Below, one piece after another: positions 30,723 through 39,360 of a stretch of DNA of 39,360 nt. The DNA lies in the NCBI RefSeq assembly GCF_025766255.1, contig NW_026516885.1:1-39360 (forward strand), given 5' to 3'. Each line of letters begins with the position of its first letter. Positions within the stretch are counted from its first letter, which is position 1. The position numbers were made by a program, and so were the translations under genes. This DNA is from Zychaea mexicana. Its lineage: Eukaryota; Mucoromycota; Mucoromycetes; Mucorales; Lichtheimiaceae. The notes beneath the pieces are model-generated. The model made no database searches, was not told where the DNA came from, and saw only the letters and a program-made list of their open reading frames with translations.

Positions 30723-33700
30723 CTTGGATGAGTAATTGTCACCTAATCTTCTGTTTTTCGTGACATGATCTTTTATCTGATTGTACATGGTCTCGGTTGA
30801 TGTGGGGATGAAGAGTATATGTGAGTGATTATCCACATTATGTCGGTTTCCGGCCATCGCCGAATGGGAGCAAAGATTATTCGGGTGAAATGTAGCGTGT
30901 TAATGGCTGAACGGGTTCTTTTACCTTTTCATCTGGTGATTGTCGATCCGTTCTTTTGCTATCGTATGGTATATTTTGAGACAAATGATTGGTTCTCTTT
31001 ACAGGTGCAAAAACAAAGCATAAGATGTCTTGCGTATCCCGGAAACCGTGATGCCCTGGGCTATTATATCTATATCAAACGCCAAAAACACATCTATAGC
31101 AAACACCACCTTTTTATTAGTTGAAGCCTTCTATATATTAGTACTTTTCATTCTTCTCCGTCATATTTTTTTAATATCAAAAACAGGTTTCTTTCTGGAA
31201 TTGCAAGTAAATGATACGATAATGTAGCTCAAGATTCCGTCTTTGCAGCGACCGTTGAAAGCAAATGCATTTACAAAGTCAGCCTCGTGTTAATCGATCA
31301 GTAGGTATGCATACGGCAAGTTTCTTACCCGTTTTCTATCACTTCTCTGTTTTTGGTTCGGTATGCTGTTGTGTGGCCCGAATTTACATTATATTGTACA
31401 AAACGGGACGACACTCCCGCTGTGATCTACAGTCTTCCGAGTCTCTCTATATAGCCGATCATTACAATATACTCATCAAAATCATAACTAGTTGAAGGCC
31501 GATGATAAGGCTGTTTCGAATTGAATACATTCCTTGCTTTCGTCTGACAGAGTCTCTAGTAGGCTGATGATGGTCAATATGGTATTTTTTAATGTTCTGC
31601 CTTCTGCGCAGCAATCCACAATTGTGTTACATACTTCTAAAGCTTTAATAGTATGATCGGGTATGTGTTATATCCTCTGCGTACCGTTAAGACGACTTAA
31701 GGTTTTTCCGGATGGTCAAACCTATCATTGGCGAATATTTGGACTTGAGTAGGTGCATCCTAGCCTTGCTTTTGTTGTACATGCATCATTTTCTTATCTC
31801 ATAATGATGAAGTTGGATAAGCAGATCGGCACTTTCACATTGCGCTGCTGCTGCATTTTTGAACCTCTTCACGAGCACATCATTCTCTCTCGACCCAGCT
31901 ACACATTTTCATATAAAGAAATATTTATTTCTCCCGTGCATTGGTATAAAAAGAGCGATTGATAGCCTGTGGAATACACAAGGCCAACATAGTTTTCGTA
32001 TTATGTATTTAAAGCAACCCAATACAAAGATCATCCATGTAGTCCAGCACTGTAGTAAGTATACGTTGCGAAACTTACATGTGTACTGCATTATTTTCAA
32101 TTAAGCACTTTTTAATCAGAGTTTGATATGTAATACATAAATAAATGACCAAGTCAACAAGGTGTTGATATTATATCTTAGATGCTTCATAATAGACACA
32201 CACAAAAAACCCGACCAAGTCGTCAGCAAAATGATGGTACACCAAAAAAGCTTAAATAGTAAGACACGCCAAAAATGACATAGTTAACAATGTGATAATA
32301 TGCCTAAATTGCTTCTAGAAAACACACAAAAAAAAATTCGGTTGTGGCGAGGCACTATAACGTCTTAGTTTGTGTAAGAGTTACGAATCTCGTTCAATAG
32401 GATGGATCATATAAGGAAAGTTGATAAATCTTAAAGAAATGACAATCCTTTTATAAGGAAAGGGAAAAGCTAAAGTTAAGTGAAAGAGAAGCTAAAGAAC
32501 TGAACTGAATGCCGAATGGTTTTGCACTAAGTGTGAGTTGTTTCTGTATTCGCAGTAAAAGTAGTGTTGCGCAGTAAACGTATTGCTGCGAGTGTGAGAT
32601 AAATCTGCACTAGTGGTTACACCCAAGACTGTGATGGAAATGATAGAGAATAAACCGACAGATACAGTAATGATTCGAGTAAGTTATGGAGTCGATACAA
32701 TAGTAATGCAGTTCGTTTATTGATCAAATTACAGTGGGGCCGACAAGATGAGTAACAGCACACAAAAAAACTCCCACTCCTGCTACTAGCTATGCAAAAA
32801 GGAGGAATACTGGTTTTGTATAGAAGCTAACTTCGATCTATTGCTTCTTTTTCTCATATAATGTAAGGTTTGAAGTGCTCTCGAATGTCCTTTTTTGCCG
32901 AGGATACACTTTAAGAAATAAGCTCTATCATATTAGGTTCGTTGTTTGATAGGGAGAGTGTGTCGCTTAAAGCAAACATTATCACAACATACCGCGGGTC
33001 TTATTATTAATCAACTGTATGTACATGATGCACCTGCACTTTTCATATTCAAAGAGCAAGTATGCTTTTTCTTGAGTCAAACACTTTTGATCATAGCTGA
33101 TACATGAATTATAGGGCTCAAAGCACCATTAAAGGTAGGAAGCATAGGGTTGCACTAGTCAACGCCCCACGAGAAGGTGTTGTAGGCCGGATCATGTGTC
33201 GGAGAACAGAATAAATGCTCAACAAGTTCAAAAGAAGAGCAAGCCAAAAGGCAGATATATCCAAGTAGAGGGGTGTAGGGTGATGTAGTCTTTTAGAACC
33301 GGGGAGGTATGATGACAAGCAGTCCAAAAAGACCCACTAATTAGTAATTATCACAGGGGGGAGAACTCTCCTGATTATTGCATGAAAGGTGAATGTGCTA
33401 TTTTCGCCTCACAACAAAGAAATGTGTAACTGTTCTCGAAAAGTAAGCACGCCACTCTTCTGAATAAACAGCAACTAACGGTAGATCCACTTTTGGCCTC
33501 GCCAAAATGATTTGTACTCTGTCAAACTTTATTGAGCTTGTACTGGCTACTATGATACTGTGCAATCCAGGTGTTTACACTACAGGGGGATTGACATAAG
33601 TTAGAATTGAAAGCGTGCTTGCCGCTGCTACCACTACATAGAATCTGTGTGGATCAATGACTCTAACGTATCTTTAGTTCTTTACCTTTTTTTTAAACTT

Positions 33701-36365
33701 TGATTTACTTTGTAGAGTATAATCATAGTAGCAGTGTTTGGTGCAGCATCCGAATGAACCAAGATGATTCCTGGAATTTATCTGGCGTGATACTTGGCTT
33801 TTACCTTGCGTATTTTTCTTTTATTATACATATGTATATTGAAGGGTAGAATCCAGAGTATTAGTATTTGAGGAGCACCCGAGTAAAACAAGATGGTATC
33901 TGGCTTACGTTTGGATAATACCAGGCCTTCGTCAACGTGCCCTCTCTTGGCTTGTGTTTATTCTCACGTAGAGCTAACGGTGCAGCATCTGATACCAACT
34001 CTGGTCGCTCGTGTTTCATGTCGAGCGTGTCAAGGATGGGTAGAAGATGCTCAATCGTAGATGTATTATTCTTAAAATTTGTTATACCTTATTGGTTACA
34101 ATTAATAAATTCGAATTATCAGCAGGAAACTAATTAAAAAGATTAGAATCCTCACCAATTATTTTATCATTAAATCCTACTAAACGAGTATCTTAATTAA
34201 GTAATTAATTAAAACTTAATTAATATTATAATTTTTTTAGATAATTTGCGAGAAGAAAGGAGCGACGTAAAGCATCAATTCCCCATCAATTTGTCATAGA
34301 AGAAGAAAATAAGGTATACAAACGGTGTTGAACTTGTATGACCAGACAGATGGCATTTACCCACCTTATATACATGTTTTATTACTCCCTCTATTGCATT
34401 TCCTCCTATCGCTTACCTCGCCTTTTCTTATTAACAGACGGATGTGTGTTTTATTTAAAAAGTTAGGCGATACTAAATAGTTGATAATCTTTGTCATATG
34501 CATTATGGCGCTGGCTATCACAGGCTTACCTACAACTGAATTGGTAAGTAAACTCTTTTTACGGTGAGTAGGGACGTAGTATGCGGTGCAGTTCATACTA
34601 GGAACTTTAATGAAGAACGCATGAACTCACAAATATCGAAGAATGTATCCAGAAATCAATCGCTCACTCCAACAAAATGACAACAGCGACAAGGAGGACG
34701 ACTATAATGACATAAACACGCTGCACATTCTCCTTATAAAATTTCTCTTTTGTACTATTCGGCTAGTGGTAAAAAATGAAAAGCAAATAAAACATCTCCG
34801 GAAATTATTATGTAATAATGTAACAGTGTTGACGCAGATACTTAATGAAGAATATGTATGATGAGTGGATAGTGTAACAATAGAAACAAAGGTCAGACTC
34901 AGATATATCGTAAGTTAAACAATGAATTTCCTTTATTTTAGACCTCGACTTTATATATACGTCAGGATAGTAGGGAGCTTAGCTAGCGTCTGCTATGATC
35001 TGCATTCGCACTTCTATCCAGATCAACATCCACGTCCTATATTCCTTATCACACTCATGCTGTCGACTGCAGGTTATCGTAATGTCCGAACTAGGCGTTG
35101 TTGGTCGTCTGCCACATAGTTGGATATTTGTCGTAATGATATGCACTATCACAATTACTCTGGTAAAAACACCTCCCTTGGATCTTGTTGTGGATTAACA
35201 AATGTCTATAATACTTTATTAGTACTACGCGTGTTGCAAATGAATATAGTCGCGATTTCGCTTTTTATCGAAGGACTGAGTTACTATATAAAGTTGTCAG
35301 TAGGCAGCGCTGAGGCCTCTTTGCTCCTCGACATTTGTGGTGCTGTCAATACACTTTCAATCTTCGGGCTCTAACCGATAACTATCATTTAAGGCTCCAA
35401 GACTAGTGGATATAAAAGAAAAACGCTGTGCTTGCTATTACAAATGTCTCATTGCTTATTTTTCAGCATGGGCGGCATAAACAGCTACTTATCCAATCCA
35501 AGATCATCCCATATCAGCAGGGTTAAGTGACAGGACCTGAAGATCTGGGAATCGCCATCGAGATAGTGCCCAAAGCATTCTATAAAAGGTCGCTACAGCC
35601 ACCCATCTGTTGAAGATCGTAGGTCACTCGACTTCGTGCTCTCTTCTTTATAACATCCACCATGCATGTAAATTCATCGATATACGAAATAGTAACTTCC
35701 ACACATTATGTAGTCCATTTTTGGGACTCATAAGCGTCACTATTACAATTATTTTGCGTTATCCTCCGCATACTCGAGGGCAAACATATGCCTGGAGTAA
35801 CATTATAATTGGCTCATACATATTGAGAATTCTCTTACATGCAGCACGACATCAGCTTTGCGGATAAAGAAACAAGATGTAGCACTTAGAGTTATTAACG
35901 TCAACCGCAGAAAGCCTAGATTTGTGATCATTGACGTCTTCTTTATATCACATGCACAAAATTGCTTTCTGGAACATAGTATAACGAGTGTCACTTAATA
36001 ATATATTAACAGTGCCAGTCGACTTTTATATCTCTTCTAATACTTATTATTTAAGCAAGAATACATACTAAGCCATCTAATGACACTTCCATTTTCTGTA
36101 ACTTCTACAGTATTTATCAATCAACTTCAATTCTGTATGCCAACTCTGATGCTTGTCGTGAGCCTAACCCATAACAATCAATACTGAATCGAGTTAATCA
36201 GTATAAACATTGCTTTTACTAAAAAGTTCCTCAATGTATAACGAATCACAGCCTTAAAACAGAAGCTAAAAGAATTTAATAAAACAGAAGAAGGTAGTAT
36301 ATACAAAAAAGAACTAAGCGAAAAAAAAAATTAACAACGTGAATTAAAAAAATAGGTATTGATCA
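30723..36365. other. Long gene-poor AT-rich region
   Basis: About 5.6 kb with no gene I can support. A 72-codon plus frame at 34643-34861 (MYPEINRSLQQNDNSDKEDD...) is hydrophilic then helical and could be a small gene, but has no known motif. At 33748-33776 and 33875-33903 two related 29-mers (GCATCCGAATGAACCAAGAT and GCACCCGAGTAAAACAAGAT) form a diverged direct repeat. At about 34190-34230 there is a TTAATTAA-rich low-complexity palindromic tract. It may be old repeat debris or a large regulatory region. Confidence 0.45.
34643..34861 (+). CDS. Possible small hypothetical protein (72 residues)
   Basis: Unrecognised. The frame starts MYPEINRSLQQNDNSDKEDD and continues with a Leu/Ile-rich helical part (LLIKFLFCTIRLVV) and ends TVLTQILNEEYV. 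The acidic-then-amphipathic layout is protein-like and unusual in this AT-rich stretch, but no intron, promoter or neighbour confirms it. Could be chance. Confidence 0.2.
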   Translation: MYPEINRSLQQNDNSDKEDDYNDINTLHILLIKFLFCTIRLVVKNEKQIKHLRKLLCNNVTVLTQILNEEYV

Positions 36366-37076
36366 TTAACCAGCTGTTTCTTCGTCATTGTTGCTTTCGT
36401 CAACACGCTGGACTTTCGCTGCTCGGCTGCTTGATCCCTTGCTCGTCATGCTGCGCTTTTTGCTGACCTTGGGAACAGGAGTAAAGCAAGGTGGGAGCTT
36501 AGTGACAGTTGGTGAGCTTATAAAGGAGACGGTGACATCAGTACTATTGATTGTTTCTAATACATCTTGTAATATCTTCTTGATATTCCAGACTATCTTG
36601 AATATGGCGATGATACGATTGATAAGATTTTTCGCAGTACTTGGGAAATACAGCCAATTCTCCAACGAGCTCAAGCGGCATACATAGCCAGATGGACAAT
36701 CCAGTATATGTGCCATAAGTGCTGTGCCTAGCAAGCAAAACCGTCGAACGTAAGTATAAGTTTTTAATTCTCTGATTCGTCTAATTACTAGCTGCATAGC
36801 TAATCAGCTTACCGGCAAGAGTAAAACCGCATGTTCTGAGCTCCCGAAGTCTTGATGGTCTTTCCTTAGCTAACTTGCAGAACATGTCCTTAAGGATTTT
36901 TGGCGTTTTGAAACCAGACTCGTACAATGTTTTTGTACTGTTGATGTCCGTGTCTTTGCCAGCTTCTGCAGTGCCAAGTTTAAGAACATCCGAAGCAAAC
37001 AGCAAGTCAGTTTTGGACCCAATTTGTCTCCTATGAAACGCTTCTCACTGTAGGAAAATTCTTGTGGTTCTTGTGA

Positions 37077-37345
37077 ATTTCTTGTGAATTTGGACCCCCG
37101 CTGGCCTCATTCTTGTGGTTCTTGTGGATTTCTTGTGAATTTCTTGTAAATTTGTGACGTCTGTCACTGCCTGCTCTGGGTCGCCTGGTTTTTGTGGATT
37201 CTTGTGGATTTCTTGTGAATTTGGACCCCGCCGGCCTCATTCTTGTGGATTCTTGTGGATTTCTTGTAAATTTGTGACGTCTGTCACTGCCTGCTCTGGT
37301 CGCCAATTTTTTTTTTGGTGGTTCTTGTGGATTCTTGTCGATTCT
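37077..37345 (+). repeat. Subterminal tandem repeats of the CACTA-like element
   Basis: Two diverged copies of a block containing CTTGTGAATTTGGACCCC, GCCTCATTCTTGTGG and GTGACGTCTGTCACTGCCTG, plus many single TTCTTGTGGAT/TTCTTGTGAAT motifs. In CACTA elements such motif arrays are transposase binding sites; here that role is inferred. Confidence 0.7.
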
Positions 37346-37500
37346 TGTGATTAAACAGTACTCTCTTGTTATAACCACCTGGTTAACCAGGGTGACAAAT
37401 ACTTTTATATTACCGCAAAAGTTTTTTTTCTTTCTTTTCTTCGCAAACACTAACCAAACACCTCCCAACGCTAACCTTAATCTCCTAAGTCTTCACTCGT

Positions 37501-38288
37501 ATGGAGCATCGTCTTATTAATGTAGAGACAAATCATGCAGTCATTCTGGAGAAGCTCGACCAACTGCTAACGGCGTAGTCCCTAGTCGAGGTACCAGTTG
37601 TCGATGAAGCAGAACTTGCTGAGACGGTTTCCCTCATTCCCCACCCAATGACTCTGAATGCCAAGGGGAAGATGGTAAAGAAAGCGAGCAAGGATGATGT
37701 TGAGCGCCTTCTCCTTCAAGGCTACCACCATTATGAAGGAGGTGCCTTGAACAAAGCCCAGACCGACATCAAGCACATTAGCGAACGTGTTGTGGTCGAT
37801 CTGGTGAAAAGATTGCAGAATCGTGCTGACAACAGCGTGACCCACTACTTTGCTAAGCTACAAAGCAAAGATAGGCAACTGGGTTAATAGCCTTTTCATG
37901 AACCTGGCAAAAAAGCAGGGCATTGATTTTGCTGTCTGCCAGGGCCAGTGGGTAGCTCGCCATATCCTCCAGGAATGCTGGCATAACTACGGCAGATCCA
38001 GCAAGTCGAGAGCGGTTTCTAGGTATGATAACTACTACACTAGAGCAACCACAATCAAATATATATTAACTATCAGGTAGACAACAAGAACCGGCTTCTG
38101 CTATTCCTGTCTCTGCTTCTCTTCCTGCTTCTGCTTTTCTTCCTGTTTCCGCTTCTGCTTTTCTTCCTGCTTCTGCTTCTGCTTTTCTTCCTGCCCCTGC
38201 TCCTGCCCAGTCCACGCAGTCTACCAAACGACGCCGTACGACAAAGCGGCTCGGAGCTGCTCCCCCCCACAAAAATATACATAATTAA
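37501..38288 (+). pseudogene. Degraded gene carried inside the CACTA-like element
   Basis: Unrecognised protein. The frame starts MEHRLINVETNHAVILEKLD, has a TAG at codon 26, then continues in the same frame (LNAKGKMVKKASKDDVERLL ... VTHYFAKLQS) to about 37870, where a +1 shift is needed to go on into NWVNSLFMNLAKKQGIDFAV and GQWVARHILQECWHNY. An intron (38023-38080, GTATGA donor, TTAAC branch, GGTAG acceptor) leads in phase to a last exon of Ala/Ser/Pro/Phe repeats and a nuclear-localisation-like TKRRRTTKRLG before TAA. Helical and basic content fits a DNA-binding accessory protein of a transposon or a captured host gene; both are guesses. Confidence 0.5.
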
Positions 38289-39360
38289 AAGGTAAGTTAA
38301 AGTATCAGAAAGTTGATTATTGTATAAACACACACACATACACGTATATATATAGCGAGAGTGTATGTGATATATATAGAGAGAGAAAGGGGTGGTTTTC
38401 ATCTGTATACGCTCGACCAGTATTCCATCAATCAATAAACCTTAGCTAGTATCATGTAATTGAATAAAGCTATTTTTTAAAATCTATATAATGAATATTC
38501 CACAAAAATGTTTTTGTGATTTTACTGTGAACGTGTGACCGCTTTGGTATTCCACAAAACGTTTTGTGATTTTCTTGTGAACGTGTGACCGCTTTGATTT
38601 TCTTGTGAACGCGTGACCGCTTTATCGCTACTTTAAATTCACAAGAATCCACAAGAATTCTTGTTACTTTACTTAGTGTTTACAAGAATTTAAAATTCAC
38701 AAGAATTTTCCTACAGTGTCTTCTGTTGCTAATGATCAGTCGTCATTGACGCGACTGCTGGTACTTTTGCTGTTGTGTTCGCCACTATAATGTGTACATT
38801 TATGAACTAGCTGCTTCATCTCACCGCCCAATTGCATTTAACCAAAGATTAGACTTACGAGGTAATATCAATATCACCTTCAAAAAAGCAGCAGTCGATT
38901 ATGGACCAAACATGTTTGAGTAGGTCAGCCTCACTGCGGGATTTGCTGAGGTAATCATAGTAAAGAACATCCAGAGCCTTGGCAATGGACATGTTCATCC
39001 AATGTAAGTCTGGTTGATTGAGGCGATGAAAGTTGTGTTTGCCGTTTACTACAATTGCATCCAGATTTTGCTAATAACATATATTGAAAGGATATTTAAA
39101 TGATCAAGTTCGTGCAATGTGAGGCGCCAGGAATGCTGCAAATAAAAATATTCAGTGCAAACTTACAAGCTTGCTGTATTCTGCCAAGTACTCATTCATG
39201 CTATCCGGCAATGGCGTCAATTCTGGTGCTTTGTTGGTCTTTATCTCTTGCAACTCCTCCTCAGTGAAAACAGTTGCCCATATCTTATCTTGAGGATCGA
39301 AGATTAAAGACTGAGAGGGGCTAAATAAATACAAGCATAAGATATACTGGGCAATATCAC

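Larger units (their letters stand above)
37046..38718. mobile_element. CACTA-like (EnSpm/CMC) non-autonomous DNA transposon, 1673 bp
   Basis: Perfect 21-bp terminal inverted repeats (37046-37066 and 38698-38718) start CACTGTAGGAAAATTC. Both sides are flanked by TCT (37043-37045, 38719-38721): a 3-bp target duplication. CACT ends, 3-bp duplication and dense subterminal repeats are the hallmarks of the CACTA superfamily. Left subterminal zone (to about 37350): about fifteen copies of TTCTTGT(G/A) within two tandem copies of a roughly 135-bp block. Right zone: three copies of TGTGAACGYGTGACCGCTTT at 38526, 38576 and 38604. It carries no recognisable DDE transposase, so it would depend on one supplied elsewhere. 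It sits inside an exon of the gene at 36366-39360. Confidence 0.8.
36366..39360 (-). pseudogene. Gene of unknown function broken by a transposon (5' end beyond window)
   Basis: I do not know its function; it resembles, from memory, a family expanded in Mucorales genomes (GxKxD...E.GK...TKTL...K.LKDMF, then LRELRTCG and DCPxGYVCRL). Exons on the minus strand: about 39320-39167 (LIFDPQDKIWATVFTEEELQ), 39070-38859 (HNFHRLNQPDLHWMNMSIAK... HVWSIIDCCFFEGDIDIT), 38769 to 36813 (split by the element at 37046-38718) and 36727-36366 (ending with a basic Ser-rich tail KVSKKRSMTSKGSSSRAAKV). If the element and one copy of its target duplication are discounted, the exon is in frame on both sides, apart from one TGA shortly before the insertion. 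With that stop and the insertion this copy cannot make the full protein, although the distal half is still open. Confidence 0.7.

Noticed and set aside
37077..37345. CRISPR-like regular repeats
   Set aside because: The repeats are unequal, have no unique spacers of constant length, and sit at the end of a CACTA-like element in eukaryotic DNA; they are subterminal repeats.

Overview
The window looks like nuclear DNA of a filamentous fungus, most likely Mucoromycota (Mucorales-type). Genes are split by many short introns (mostly 50-110 nt, GTAAG donors), protein matches are fungal or general eukaryotic, and the right end holds a gene that resembles a family I remember as expanded in Rhizopus, Mucor and Phycomyces. 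All gene models come from reading the sequence and checking that splice phases add up. No database search was run.

Layout: 1-3.5 kb has two tandem secreted MINPP-type histidine phosphatases on the minus strand, the first cut by the window edge. 4.7-6.3 kb is a microsomal-type epoxide hydrolase, with a possible 46-residue divergent gene after it. 8.09-9.05 kb is a deleted pogo/Tigger-like DNA transposon with perfect 25-bp inverted ends. 9.85-10.34 kb is acyl-CoA-binding protein. 10.3-12.7 kb is gene-free with two small transposon-end relics. 12.67-16.3 kb is a convergent pair: a universal-stress-protein-domain gene and COP9 signalosome subunit 3. 18.2-19.9 kb is a SAM-dependent methyltransferase. 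20.9-22.7 kb is a TBC1D20/Gyp8-type Rab GAP, divergent from the GPI-transamidase subunit PIG-T (22.9-25.2 kb). Then come mitochondrial pyruvate dehydrogenase kinase (25.5-27.6 kb) and a GLUD1-like glutamate dehydrogenase (28.3-30.6 kb, minus). 30.6-36.4 kb is gene-poor. From 36.4 kb to the end lies a gene of unknown function broken by a 1.67-kb CACTA-like transposon.

The genes form no pathway cluster; most are unlinked housekeeping functions. PDK and GDH are both mitochondrial carbon/nitrogen entry-point enzymes, and TBC1D20/Gyp8 and PIG-T both act at the ER and share a 194-bp divergent intergenic region, but joint function is not implied.

The most notable observations are: a textbook U12-type AT-AC intron in the TBC gene; a CACTA-like element whose 3-bp target duplication, once discounted, restores the reading frame of the host exon; a PCNA-binding-type motif surviving in the remnant of the pogo-like transposase; and tandem phosphatases in which one copy has lost the family's catalytic Glu.
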